From Clostridia bacterium (lineage in GTDB: Bacteria > Bacillota > Sulfobacillia > RBS10-35 > JAJYVM01), in the NCBI GenBank assembly GCA_027314765.1, contig DAHVAF010000030.1, positions 1 through 36,835 on the forward strand: a stretch of 36,835 nt of DNA, in the 5' to 3' direction. Positions 1 through 8,125 of this stretch are shown in pieces. Made by a program: the position numbers and the translations under genes. Positions within the stretch are counted from its first letter, which is position 1, and each line of letters starts with the position of its first letter. Below the pieces are notes generated by a model. That model did no database searches. It was not told the origin of the DNA and saw nothing but the letters and a program-made list of their open reading frames with translations.

Positions 1-1362
1 GAAGCCCGTCGCGCCGGACGCGCAGGGTGGGGTGTCCCGGTCGACCCAGGCCACGCCGGCGATGTCCAGGTGCGCCCAGGCGTGGCCCGGCGCCACGAAC
101 TCGCCGATGATCATGCCGCCCGTGATGGCGCCGGCGCCACGCCCGCCGCTGTTCTTGATGTCCGCCACGTCGCTCTTGAACAGCTGGCGGTACTCCGGCC
201 AGGAGGGCAGCTCCCAGACCCTCTCCCCCGCCCCGGACGCCGCCCGCAGGACCGCCGCCAGCAGGTCCGCGTCATTGCCGAGCAGGCCGGCGGCCTCCTT
301 ACCCAGGGCCACGGAGACGGCGCCGGTCAGCGTGGCCACGTCCACGATCCAGCGCGCCCCCTGGGCGCAGGCGTACGCGACGGCATCCCCCAGCACCAGC
401 CGGCCCTCGGCGTCCGTGCTGATGATCTCGATGGTCTTGCCCGCCAACCCGCGGAGGACGTCGCCCGGGCGGAAGGAGCCGCCCCCGGGCATGTTCTCGG
501 CCGCCGCGCACACCGCCAGCACGTCGACGCCGGCCGGCTTCAGGGCCGCGATCGCCTGCATGGCGCCGAGGACGGCGCACGCGCCGGACTTGTCCATCTT
601 CATGGCGATCATGCCCTCGCCGGTCTTGAGCGACAGGCCGCCGCTGTCGAAGGTGATGCCCTTGCCGCACAGGGCCAGAAGCGGCGCCCCCGCCCGCCCG
701 CAGCGGTAGCGCAGCACGATCAGGCGCGGCCCGTTCCGGCTGCCCTGGCCGACCCCGAGCAGCAGGCCCATCCCCGCGCGGGCCATCTCGTCCGGCCCCA
801 TGACGGTGCACTCCAGCCCCGCCGTCCGCGCCATGGCGGCCGCCGCCTCGGCCAGCTCCGCCGGCGGCATGTCAGCCCCCGGCGTGTTCGCGAGGGTACG
901 AGCAAGGCTCGTAGCCTCGCCCAGTACACGACCCCGGCCCACCGCGGCCTCGTCTGCCCCCTCCACATGCAGCCGCGCCAGGGCGTCTGCCTCCGCGGCG
1001 GACTTGTAACGCCCGAAGCGATACAGGCCCGCCAACGCGCCCTCCACCACGGCATCCGCCGCTCCAAAGTCGGTGGCGTCGACCACCGCGCTCGTCGCGC
1101 CGGCGGCCCGAGCGGCCCGTACCCCCGCCGCCGCAGCGATGCGGACCCCACGGCGATCGAGTGCCTCGCGCCGCCCGATGCCGACCATGACGAGACAGCG
1201 GGCGCCAGGCCCAGGCAGATAGACTGTGGTGACCCGACCCAGCGCGGTTTCCCGTGGAGCTCGCAGCGCCGCCTCCGGCAGCCCGCGGGGCTCCTCACCC
1301 TCTGCGACCGCGACCAGCCGCGCATCGGCGCCAGCCCCGCCACCTGCGACAATCTCGATCAT
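1..1362 (-). CDS. pepA: Leucyl aminopeptidase (peptidase family M17), 3' end outside the window
   Basis: Cytosolic two-metal exopeptidase that removes N-terminal residues from peptides. 454 codons are visible. The start is ATG at 1362, preceded by the purine-rich ggaaggggtgg. Seen in the sequence: a variable N-terminal domain (about 1-160), then the catalytic domain with GKGITFDSGGLSLK (233-246), KMDKSG (255-260) and STDAEGRLVL (315-324), which supply the metal ligands and the active-site Lys and Arg of M17 enzymes. The coding sequence runs off the left edge just after a CASGATGF stretch, so only the last few tens of residues are missing. The family usually has Asn where this protein has Ser in STDAEGR. 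It lies 20 bp downstream of the GAF-protein gene on the same strand, so the two are probably co-transcribed. Family assignment is firm; substrate preference is unknown. Confidence 0.95.
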   Translation of the reverse strand, partial: MIEIVAGGGAGADARLVAVAEGEEPRGLPEAALRAPRETALGRVTTVYLPGPGARCLVMVGIGRREALDRRGVRIAAAAGVRAARAAGATSAVVDATDFGAADAVVEGALAGLYRFGRYKSAAEADALARLHVEGADEAAVGRGRVLGEATSLARTLANTPGADMPPAELAEAAAAMARTAGLECTVMGPDEMARAGMGLLLGVGQGSRNGPRLIVLRYRCGRAGAPLLALCGKGITFDSGGLSLKTGEGMIAMKMDKSGACAVLGAMQAIAALKPAGVDVLAVCAAAENMPGGGSFRPGDVLRGLAGKTIEIISTDAEGRLVLGDAVAYACAQGARWIVDVATLTGAVSVALGKEAAGLLGNDADLLAAVLRAASGAGERVWELPSWPEYRQLFKSDVADIKNSGGRGAGAITGGMIIGEFVAPGHAWAHLDIAGVAWVDRDTPPCASGATGF

Positions 1363-1382
1363 GCGCCCACCCCTTCCGCCAC

Positions 1383-2006
1383 CTATGAATCGCACGGGTT
1401 CCCCCCGTGCGATTGCCGGTTCAGTGAATCGCACGGGTTCCCCCCGTGCGATTGCGGGGTCAATGGATCGCACGGGTTCCCCCCGTGCGATTGCCGGGTC
1501 AATGGATCGCACGGGTTCCCCCCGTGCGATTGCGGGGTCAAATGAAAGTCGTGCCCTTCGGCCTCCGCCCTGGCGGCCAGCACAACGCACAGCCCCTCGA
1601 CCGCCGCCGCGTCCGCCGCCGAAAAGGCCGCGACGCGGTCGCTGTCCACGTCGATCTCCCCGTAGACGCGCCGCCCGCGGGCGATCGGCACCACCAGCTC
1701 GGCCCGCGTGTTGAGAAAACAGGCCAGATAGCGGGGGTCGGCGTTGACATCGTCCACGACCTCGGTTCGTCCGGAGGCGGCCGCCGCGCCGCAAACCCCC
1801 GTCCCCACGGGGATGCGGACGAGCTCGGTCGCCGCCGGCCCCGTCCACGGCCCCAGCACCAGGTCCCCGCCCGCCACCATATAGGCGCCGACCCAGTTGA
1901 AGTGCGCCAACTCCCGCCGCAGCCCCTGCACACAGGCCGTCAGCGCCGCCGCCAGCGACGGGGCCGCCTCGACCTCCCGCCACACGGAATCCAGCAGCGA
2001 GCCCAC
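1383..2006 (-). CDS. GAF-domain protein, free methionine-(R)-sulfoxide reductase-like, with tandem-repeat C-terminus
   Basis: One GAF domain (about residues 5-150) matches the fRMsr (MsrC/YebR) family, which reduces free methionine-R-sulfoxide in the cytosol: FNWVGAYMV, LVLGPWTG, RIPVGTGVCG, a second cysteine in YLACF, and GEIDVDSD. Cys72 and Cys96 match two of the three redox cysteines known in the family. The third, expected just before RIPVG, is replaced by Ala/Thr/Glu, so the resolving chemistry may differ. From about residue 159 the protein becomes four copies of a 13-residue unit containing QSHGGNPCD, encoded by the palindromic 39-bp repeats, and the stop lies at the edge of the last repeat. 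The GTG start at 2006 has a weak Shine-Dalgarno sequence. The gene is divergent from the molybdoenzyme gene. Confidence 0.8.
   Translation of the reverse strand: MGSLLDSVWREVEAAPSLAAALTACVQGLRRELAHFNWVGAYMVAGGDLVLGPWTGPAATELVRIPVGTGVCGAAAASGRTEVVDDVNADPRYLACFLNTRAELVVPIARGRRVYGEIDVDSDRVAAFSAADAAAVEGLCVVLAARAEAEGHDFHLTPQSHGGNPCDPLTRQSHGGNPCDPLTPQSHGGNPCDSLNRQSHGGNPCDS
1386..1541. repeat. Four tandem 39-bp palindromic repeats
   Basis: The motif atcgcacggg begins at 1389, 1428, 1467 and 1506, an exact 39-bp period. Each unit holds a perfect 10-bp inverted repeat (atcgcacggg / cccgtgcgat) with the 5-nt loop ttccc. The unit length is divisible by three, so the array stays in frame and forms the C-terminus of the GAF protein. 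There is no unique spacer sequence, so it is not a CRISPR array. Only 1- or 2-base differences separate the copies, which suggests recent expansion. Confidence 0.93.
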
Positions 2007-2136
2007 CCCCGTGGGCGGTGGTTCGGCCCGCAGGGCGGCCGCCCCTCCCCTTGCCCACCTTTTCCGCCGCCCGTACCATTAAGTCGCGTGCGCGCGGGAC
2101 GACCCGCGCTTACCATTGAGGTCAGGGGATGATTGG

Positions 2137-4203
2137 GTGGCCGCCGAGCCCCTGCGCGTTCACCGCGGCGTCTGCCCGCACGACTGCTGGGACACCTGCG
2201 GCCTGCGCGTGACCACCCAGGGAGACACCGTCATCAAGGTCGAGGGCGACCCCGACCACCCCGTCACCCGCGGCTTCATCTGCAACAAGGTCCGCCAGTA
2301 CCCGGCCCGGGTCCATGGCCCCGACCGGGTGCTTTACCCGCGCCGCCGCGCCGGGCCCAAGGGCGCGGGGCGCTTCACCCGCATCGGCTGGGACGAGGCC
2401 ATCGCCGAGATCGCGGCGCGCCTGCGGGCCGTCATCGCTACGGACGGTCCCGAGGCGGTCCTGCCGTACAGCTACGCGGGCACCATGGGCCTGGTCAACA
2501 GCGGCAGCATGGACCTGCGCTTCTTCCACCGCATGGGCGCCAGCCGCCTGCTGCGCACGATCTGCACGGGCGCCGCCGTGGAGGCCATGCGGCTCACCCT
2601 GGGCACCCGCCTCGGCCCCGACCCCCTGCAGACCGCCCGCAACAAGCTGGTCATCGTCTGGGGCCTGAACGCCCTCGCCACGAACATCCACCAGGCCCCG
2701 CTGCTGGAGGAGGCCCGCCGCGCCGGCGCCCGCGTGGTCTGCATCGACCCCTTCCGCCACGAGACGGCGGAGCGCGCGGACTGGTTTCTGCAGATCGTCC
2801 CGGGCACGGACGCCGCCCTGGCCCTCGGCATGATGCGGGTCCTGCGGGACGAGGCCATGGTCGACGAGGACTACGTGGCCCGCCATGTGCAGGGGTGGGA
2901 CAGGCTCCAGGCGCGTCTGGACGAGTGGCCGACCGAGCGCGTGGCGGAGGTCACGGGCATCGCGGCCACGGATGTGTCGGCGCTTGCGCGCCTCTACGGA
3001 TCCACCCAGCCCTCGCTCATCCGGCTTGGCTACGGACCGCAGCGGCATGCCAACAGCGCGACCACGTTCCGCGCCATCGCGTCGCTGCCGGCCGTCGTCG
3101 GCGCCTGGCGCCACCCGGGTGGCGGCCTGCTGCTCTCCAACAGCGGCGCCTTCCCCGTGGACCACGCCGCCCTGGCCCGGCCTGACCTGCTGGGCGGCCG
3201 CCGGCCGCGGGCCATCAACATGATCCAGCTCGGCGACGCGCTCCTCCAGGCGCAGGACCCGCCGGTGAAGGCGCTGGTGGTCTGGAACAGCAACCCGGCC
3301 GCCGTGGCGCCGGACGGCGGGGCCGTGGCGCGGGGGCTCTCCCGCGAGGAACTCTTCACGGTGGTCATCGACCAGGTGCTTACGGACACCTGCGACTACG
3401 CGGACATGGTGCTGCCGGCCACCACCCAGCCCGAGCATCTCGACGTCCACACCTCGTACTGGCACCTGTACGTGGGGCTGAACGAGCCGGCGATCCGCCC
3501 GCTCGGCGAGAGCCTGCCGAACGCGGAGATCTTCCGGCGCCTGGCCGCGGCCATGGGGTATGACGAGCCCTGCTTCCGCGATCGCGACGAGGACCTGATC
3601 CGCCAGGCCCTGGGCCGGATGCCGGGCATCACCCTGGAGCGGCTGCGGGCGGAGGGCTACGTGCGGCTGGATGTGCCCACCGACTTCGCCCCGTTCGCCG
3701 AAGGGGGCTTCCGCACCCCCAGCGGCAGGGTGGAGATCTGGTCGGACGAGCTGGCGGCGCGCGGCCTCGACCCGATGCCCGACTACGTTCCGCCCGCGGA
3801 GGGGCCGGGCGGGCGCTACCCGCTGCGCTGCCTCTCGCCCAAGTCGGGGCGGTTTCTGAACTCCACGTTCGGAAATGTGGCCGTCCTGCGCCACCGAGAA
3901 GGCGGGCCGGCGCTGCTGGTCCATCCGGACGATGCCGCGGAACGCGGCATCGTGGACAATATGTTCGTGCGGGTGTGGAACGACCGCGGCGCGTGCCGGC
4001 TGCTGGCGCGCGTCTCCGACCGGGCGCCGCGCGGCACGGTGATCACCCGCAGCACGCACTGGAACCGGCTGTCGCCGGGCGGGGCCAACATCAACCGCAC
4101 CACATCCCAGCGTCCAAGCGACCTCGGCGGCGGCGCGACCTTCTACACCAACATGGTGGAGGTGGCGCCCGCGGCGGGCTCCGGAGAGGGGGAAGCGCTG
4201 TGA
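2137..4203 (+). CDS. Molybdopterin oxidoreductase (DMSO reductase superfamily, MopB_3-like), function unknown
   Basis: A 688-residue cytoplasmic molybdenum/tungsten bis-MGD enzyme of the COG0243 type. The N-terminus has the [4Fe-4S] ligands CPHDCWDTC followed by FICNK. The molybdopterin domain follows (GWDEAIAEIAARL, YSYAGTMG, NSGSMDLRF), and then the C-terminal molydopterin-dinucleotide-binding domain (about 575-680: LSPKSGRFLNSTFGN, VLVHPDDA-like LLVHPDDAAERG, THWNRLSPGGANINR). I chose GTG at 2137 because aggggatgattgg gives a Shine-Dalgarno sequence at normal distance; a TTG at 2116 is also in frame. There is no Tat signal and no neighbouring iron-sulfur or membrane subunit. The substrate is therefore not predictable; the nearest groups are uncharacterised oxidoreductases. 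Its stop overlaps the next gene's start. Confidence 0.88.
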   Translation: MAAEPLRVHRGVCPHDCWDTCGLRVTTQGDTVIKVEGDPDHPVTRGFICNKVRQYPARVHGPDRVLYPRRRAGPKGAGRFTRIGWDEAIAEIAARLRAVIATDGPEAVLPYSYAGTMGLVNSGSMDLRFFHRMGASRLLRTICTGAAVEAMRLTLGTRLGPDPLQTARNKLVIVWGLNALATNIHQAPLLEEARRAGARVVCIDPFRHETAERADWFLQIVPGTDAALALGMMRVLRDEAMVDEDYVARHVQGWDRLQARLDEWPTERVAEVTGIAATDVSALARLYGSTQPSLIRLGYGPQRHANSATTFRAIASLPAVVGAWRHPGGGLLLSNSGAFPVDHAALARPDLLGGRRPRAINMIQLGDALLQAQDPPVKALVVWNSNPAAVAPDGGAVARGLSREELFTVVIDQVLTDTCDYADMVLPATTQPEHLDVHTSYWHLYVGLNEPAIRPLGESLPNAEIFRRLAAAMGYDEPCFRDRDEDLIRQALGRMPGITLERLRAEGYVRLDVPTDFAPFAEGGFRTPSGRVEIWSDELAARGLDPMPDYVPPAEGPGGRYPLRCLSPKSGRFLNSTFGNVAVLRHREGGPALLVHPDDAAERGIVDNMFVRVWNDRGACRLLARVSDRAPRGTVITRSTHWNRLSPGGANINRTTSQRPSDLGGGATFYTNMVEVAPAAGSGEGEAL

Positions 4204-5279
4204 AAGCGGTCATCATCGCGGGCGGGCGCGGCGAGCGCCTGCGGCCCCTCACCCAGGACAGGCCCAAGCCCCTGGTCCCGGTGGCCGGCAAGCCGCTCAT
4301 CTTCTACCTGCTCGATCGGCTGCGCGGGTGGGGCGTCGATGAGGTCGCCGTCACCACCGGCTACCTCGGGGAGCGGCTGCGGGCGGCCATCGGCGACGGG
4401 GCGCGCTGGCACCTGCGGGTGCGCTACGCCGAGGAGCCGACCCCGCGCGGGACGGCGGGCGGCGTTGCGGATCTTCTGCCGTTCCTGGACGGCACCTTCC
4501 TGGTCGTCAGCGGCGACGCGCTCTGCGAGCTGGACGTCGCGCGCATGGCGGCCACGCACCGGGCCGGCGGCAACATCGCCACCCTGTGCCTGGCGCCGCC
4601 GGAGAGCGCCCTGCGCTTCGGGCTCGTGCGCACCCAGGGCACGCGCGTGCACTCGTTCACGGAGAAGCCGTCCCTGGAGCGCCTGCTGCCCGGCGCCGGC
4701 ATCAACACGGGCATCTACGTGCTGGAGCCCGAGGCGGTGCGGGACGTGCCGCTCGATGGCATGGTCGACTTCGCCAAGGACGTCTTCCCCCGGCTGCTGC
4801 GGGCCGGCCACTCCATCGGCGCCGTCTACGCCACGACGTACTGGCGCGACGTCGGCACGCTCTCGGCCTACCGCGACGTGCACGCCGAGGCCCTGACGGG
4901 CTCCTGGCCGTGGCCGCGGCCGAGCGGCGGGCCCGCGCAGGTGGCGGCCTCCGCCCACATCTCCGGCCCGGTGTACCTTGGCGCTGGCACCCGCGTGGCG
5001 GAGGACGCCAGCATCGAGGGCCCGGTGTTCATCGGCGCCGGCTGCCGGATCGGCGCCGGAGCGACCGTGCGCAACAGCGTCCTGCTGCAGGGCGCCCGGG
5101 TCGGCGCGCGGAGCCACGTCATCGACTCGGTCCTGTGCGAGGGCGCCGCCGCGCCGGCCGGCTCGGTGCTCGTCGCATCCGCCATCGCCCACACCCAGGC
5201 CCCGGAGGCGCGGCTGAGCAGCGGCAGGCTGTCGGCGCTGGCGCGCGAGGATCGGCGGGTACCCGTGCAGCGGCGGTAG
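4200..5279 (+). CDS. Sugar-1-phosphate nucleotidyltransferase with left-handed beta-helix tail
   Basis: 359 residues. It makes an NDP-sugar from an NTP and a sugar-1-phosphate in the cytosol. The N-terminal Rossmann-type domain carries the signature IIAGGRGERLRPLT followed by RPKPLVPV (residues 5-28), GTAGGVADLL, the metal-binding VVSGDALCELD and FTEKPSLE. The C-terminus (about 240-330) shows hexapeptide repeats (ISGPVYLGAGTRV, IEGPVFIGAGCRIGAGATV), as in GDP-mannose pyrophosphorylase-like GCD1 proteins. The GTG start overlaps the upstream stop (GTGA), so translation is probably coupled to the molybdoenzyme gene. Mannose-1-phosphate guanylyltransferase is the commonest activity of this architecture, but glucose-1-phosphate transferases look alike. 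Confidence 0.88.
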   Translation: MKAVIIAGGRGERLRPLTQDRPKPLVPVAGKPLIFYLLDRLRGWGVDEVAVTTGYLGERLRAAIGDGARWHLRVRYAEEPTPRGTAGGVADLLPFLDGTFLVVSGDALCELDVARMAATHRAGGNIATLCLAPPESALRFGLVRTQGTRVHSFTEKPSLERLLPGAGINTGIYVLEPEAVRDVPLDGMVDFAKDVFPRLLRAGHSIGAVYATTYWRDVGTLSAYRDVHAEALTGSWPWPRPSGGPAQVAASAHISGPVYLGAGTRVAEDASIEGPVFIGAGCRIGAGATVRNSVLLQGARVGARSHVIDSVLCEGAAAPAGSVLVASAIAHTQAPEARLSSGRLSALAREDRRVPVQRR

Positions 5280-5332
5280 GGCCCGCGCACGCGGTCCCTA
5301 CCGGCGCTTCGGCCGGGAAGGCGTGTCCCCCC

Positions 5333-5605
5333 GCGACCCTGCGGACGGGAGGGCGTCCAGCGGCAGGAGGGCCGGGGCCCGGGCCCTACCCCGGCTTCTG
5401 CCAGGTGGGCGCCTCGCCCGCGACCCTGCGGACGTGCGCCCCATCCCGCGGCAGGAGGGGCGGGGCCAGGGTGGGCGCCCCGCGCCCGCGACCCTGCGGA
5501 CGTGCGCCCATCCCGCGGCAGGAGGGTCGGGGCCAGGGTGGGCGCCTCGCCCGCGACCCTGCCGGACGTGAGACCGTCCAGCTCAGGCGAGTTGGGGCCA
5601 GGGCC
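5333..5605. repeat. Degenerate 65-87-bp tandem repeats downstream of the SH3 gene
   Basis: The phrase gcgaccctg recurs at 5333, 5420, 5488 and 5553, each time followed by a gcggacgtg-like stretch and a gcggcaggagg-like stretch. A 37-bp segment at 5381-5417 is identical to 5601-5637. The second occurrence contains the last codons of the SH3 gene, so the array looks like an expansion of that gene's 3' end. I see no protein gene in 5280-5605. Confidence 0.8.
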
Positions 5606-6025
5606 CTACCCCGGCTTCTGCCAGGTGGGCGCCTCGCGCCCGCCGGCATCCGTGCGGACGTAGTCGCGGAAGACAAAGCCGCGGCGGCCGCCTGGCAGCT
5701 GCACCTGCGCCCAGTACCCCTGCCACTCCATGACGATGACGGGCGTGCCGGCCTCCAGCTCCGCCACGACGGGGTGGCTGCCGCCCGGCTGCTCGCGCAG
5801 CTTCACGGCCTGGCTGGTGATGGTCCCAAGGCCCAGGAACCTGTCGGGCAGCTCGTCGCACATCAGGCCCAGCAGGGCCACCTGCGAGGCCTGCGCCGAT
5901 TCCAGGTGGCCCGTCAGCGCCTGCTCGATCCGGGTCACGGCCGCCCCCCGCAGCTCGCGGTAGCTCGCCGCCATCGGCCGCTCCGCGTCCAGCAGCGCCC
6001 GGGCCAGCTCGCGAATGCTCGCCAC
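5606..6025 (-). CDS. Bacterial SH3-domain protein
   Basis: About 139 residues. The N-terminal half is helical (ELARALLDAE ... IEQALTGHLESAQASQVALLGLM). Residues about 70-128 form a bacterial SH3 domain (AVKLREQPGG, VVAELEAGTPVIV, GYWAQVQLPGGRRGFVFRDY). No signal peptide or membrane segment is visible, so a cytosolic adaptor role is as likely as a wall-binding one. I used GTG at 6025; an ATG at 5975 has better Shine-Dalgarno spacing but would remove part of the helical region. The final residues GREAPTWQKPG are encoded by sequence that is duplicated 220 bp downstream in the repeat array. It is divergent from the methyltransferase gene. Confidence 0.65.
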   Translation of the reverse strand: MASIRELARALLDAERPMAASYRELRGAAVTRIEQALTGHLESAQASQVALLGLMCDELPDRFLGLGTITSQAVKLREQPGGSHPVVAELEAGTPVIVMEWQGYWAQVQLPGGRRGFVFRDYVRTDAGGREAPTWQKPG

Positions 6026-6166
6026 TGCCTCCGCACCCCCTCGGCGTGCACACGGTATGCGGGGCGTGGGCTGGACATGCCAGCGCACGGCCGTGGCTGC
6101 ACGCGCGCTCGGCCGTCGCCGACAACTACCTTGGGTGGACTCGGGCCGTGAAAGGACGCCGCGCGC

Positions 6167-6844
6167 GTGAGCAACCTTACGTACCTGCAACTGCTCCTCA
6201 ACTGCCAAGAGCGGGTCGCGGCCCGGGCGCCCGCGTACGCCACCAACTACCGGCCCGAGGAGATGTTCTACTGGAGCCACATCCCGTACTTTCTCGCCTA
6301 CGACATCATCCACCGGGGCACCAGCCGCGTGCTGGATATCGGCTGCGCGTATGGCACACTGGCCCTATACGCGCGCCTGCTCTCAGGCGGCCAGACGTAC
6401 TGCATGGACATGAGGCCCGACCTGCTGAGCCCTGACCTCGTCGCGGAGTACGGCCTGCATTTCGCCGTGGGCAACATCGAGCTGGACGACCCGCCGTGGG
6501 ACGTCCGCTTCGATGCCATCCTGCTGACCGAAGTCATGGAGCACTTCAACTTCCACCCGGTGCCCACGCTCCGGCGGATCCGGTCGCTGCTTTCCGAGCA
6601 GGGGCGCCTGTACCTCAGCACACCGGATGTCTCGCGCTGGGGGCGGCACGGGCCCTACCCGACCTACCGGATCATGCCCGCGGCGGACCGGGCCCGCCCC
6701 ATCGTGGACGAGCACATCTACGTGTATGACTGGAGCGAGTTGCAGGAGATCTTCGCCGAGGCGGGGCTGGTCGCGCTCGCCATGGAATTCTCCCCGGGAA
6801 CGGATTACCGCCGCCACTTCAACGTCGTGCTCGGGCCGGCCTGA
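6167..6844 (+). CDS. Class I SAM-dependent methyltransferase
   Basis: 225 residues. The Rossmann-fold methyltransferase core is clear: motif I VLDIGCAYGTLALYAR (about residues 55-70), acidic MDMRPD for the ribose hydroxyls, ILLTEVMEHFNFHP (motif IV region), LLSEQGRLYLSTPD, and IYVYDWSELQEIFAEAGL near the end. The pattern resembles Methyltransf_11/23 proteins that act on small molecules or lipids. The substrate cannot be read from the sequence. The GTG start has aaagga upstream. It stands alone between a divergent SH3 gene and a convergent pseudogene. Confidence 0.8.
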   Translation: MSNLTYLQLLLNCQERVAARAPAYATNYRPEEMFYWSHIPYFLAYDIIHRGTSRVLDIGCAYGTLALYARLLSGGQTYCMDMRPDLLSPDLVAEYGLHFAVGNIELDDPPWDVRFDAILLTEVMEHFNFHPVPTLRRIRSLLSEQGRLYLSTPDVSRWGRHGPYPTYRIMPAADRARPIVDEHIYVYDWSELQEIFAEAGLVALAMEFSPGTDYRRHFNVVLGPA

Positions 6845-6849
6845 GGCGC

Positions 6850-7168
6850 CTAGCCGCCGGCGAACCGCTCCAGGATCAGGGCCATGCGCACGGTCGCCTC
6901 CGTGAAGTCGGCCAGGCGGATGTTCTCGTCCCGGCCATGTGCCTGTGCGCCCCAGTACCGACCGCGCCAGGACCGCCGGGAAGCCGCCGCCCCGCTCCAG
7001 ATCAGCGGTCTCGGCGCCCGAAGCGCGGCATAGGTCGGCGACGGCGCATGCCGTCGCCGTCACGACGGATGCCTGAGACGCTGCGGATGGCAGGCGGAGC
7101 AGGGCCTCCAGGTCCGGCAGGGCCGCTTCGGACGCGGCGGCGCACGCCGCGCGCAGCCGGCTCAACCG
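6850..7168 (-). pseudogene. M20 peptidase (ArgE/DapE/dipeptidase family) remnant with internal deletion
   Basis: Two ends of one M20 peptidase are joined. From a TTG overlapping the amidohydrolase stop, the frame reads about 75 residues typical of an M20 N-terminus (LPDLEALLRLPSAAS, then LCRASGAETADLERGGGFPAVL). It then shifts frame near 6960, and the new frame reads WGAQAHGRDENIRLADFTEA followed by MALILERFAGG and a stop, which is the typical M20 C-terminus (HxxxENIRLxDF). The roughly 300 residues between, including all metal ligands except the C-terminal His region, are gone. The product cannot be an active peptidase. It was probably the distal gene of an operon with the amidohydrolase. Confidence 0.82.
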
Positions 7169-8082
7169 GCGGGATCCAGGTGCAGCAGGCGAGCGGCGTT
7201 GCCGCCAAAGATCTTGGCGACGTCCGTCTCGGGGAAGTTCAGGTGGCGGCAGGCGCGCAGCTGGTCCTGCAGGTAGCGGACGGAGAAGCCGCGCGGAAAC
7301 CACGAGGAGTCGGTGCCGAAGATGATGCGGTCGGGGCCGATCAGCTCGTAGAACTTGCGGAACAGGTCCTCCAGGGTGAGCGGGTAGGGCATCCAGCGCA
7401 TCCACTGGTTGCTGCCCGAGGTGTCGACGTGCACGTTCGGCAGGGCCCAGCAGAGCTGGAGCAGGTCCTGGGTGTAGCCGCAGCCGAAGTGCGGGATCAC
7501 GAAGGGGATGTCCAGGAACTCCTTGGCCACGGGCGCCAGCGTGAGCGGGCTCATCAGCGGGTGGTACACCGTGCCGCCGGCGTGGCCGAGGACCCCGAAG
7601 TGGATCAGGACGGGCAGCTTACGGTCGGCCAGCAGCTGCCAGAGGGGCCGGAAGTGCGGGTCGTCCAGGGGCTTGCCGATGGTGGGCGCCAGCAGCTTAT
7701 AGCCCTTCAGGCCGAGGTCCTCGATGCCGTGGCGGAGCTGCTCGGCGGAGTCCGGGTCCTCGGGGCGGTTGTGGGCCAGGCCGAAGAACTTGTCGGGGTG
7801 GCGGGCCACCGTCTCGGCCAGCGGGTCGTTGCCCCCGCCCGTCACGAAGACGACCCGCGAGAGCCCGTACTTCTCCACCTCGCCCGCCCAGCGGTCGCCG
7901 GCCTCCTCGCGGGTGCCGGCGGGCTCGGGCGCCGGGGTGTCCCACTCCTTGCGCATGCGCTCGCTGCGCTCGCGGTCGTAGGCCACGAGGGCCGGGTGGC
8001 GCTCGGCGCGGCGGCCGCCGCCCCCGCCGCCGCCGGGGAAGTGGACGTGGAAGTCGATAACCTTCAGGCCCTGATACGCCAT
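7162..8082 (-). CDS. Amidohydrolase_2-family metal-dependent hydrolase
   Basis: A 306-residue TIM-barrel hydrolase/decarboxylase of the COG2159 type. Seen: the metal motif DFHVHF near the N-terminus, LPVLIHFG, IPFVIPHFGCG (barrel His), NVHVDTSG, and the late metal-binding aspartate in IIFGTDSSWFPRGF, then the family ending VAKIFGGNAARLLHL. A poly-glycine run follows the first motif. Starts at 8103 (ATG) and 8082 (ATG) are both possible; I prefer 8082 because gagg lies 8 nt upstream and the family usually begins just before VIDFHVH. Substrates of this family range from aromatic carboxylates to lactones, so the reaction is unknown. The downstream partner is the M20 pseudogene. Confidence 0.85.
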   Translation of the reverse strand: MAYQGLKVIDFHVHFPGGGGGGGRRAERHPALVAYDRERSERMRKEWDTPAPEPAGTREEAGDRWAGEVEKYGLSRVVFVTGGGNDPLAETVARHPDKFFGLAHNRPEDPDSAEQLRHGIEDLGLKGYKLLAPTIGKPLDDPHFRPLWQLLADRKLPVLIHFGVLGHAGGTVYHPLMSPLTLAPVAKEFLDIPFVIPHFGCGYTQDLLQLCWALPNVHVDTSGSNQWMRWMPYPLTLEDLFRKFYELIGPDRIIFGTDSSWFPRGFSVRYLQDQLRACRHLNFPETDVAKIFGGNAARLLHLDPAG

Positions 8083-8125
8083 GCCTTTCGCCTCGCGAAG
8101 CATGATACCAGCCCCTGAGTGGGGC

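Noticed and set aside
1386-1541. CRISPR array
   Set aside because: Units are contiguous near-identical 39-mers with no variable spacers and no cas genes nearby.
2137-4203. Selenocysteine in the molybdoenzyme, suggested by the tRNA-Sec gene
   Set aside because: The frame has no internal TGA; the active-site region reads as sense codons throughout.
6383-7405. A 340-codon minus-strand gene
   Set aside because: It runs antisense through the methyltransferase and joins unrelated frames; only the M20-like stretch has family sequence.
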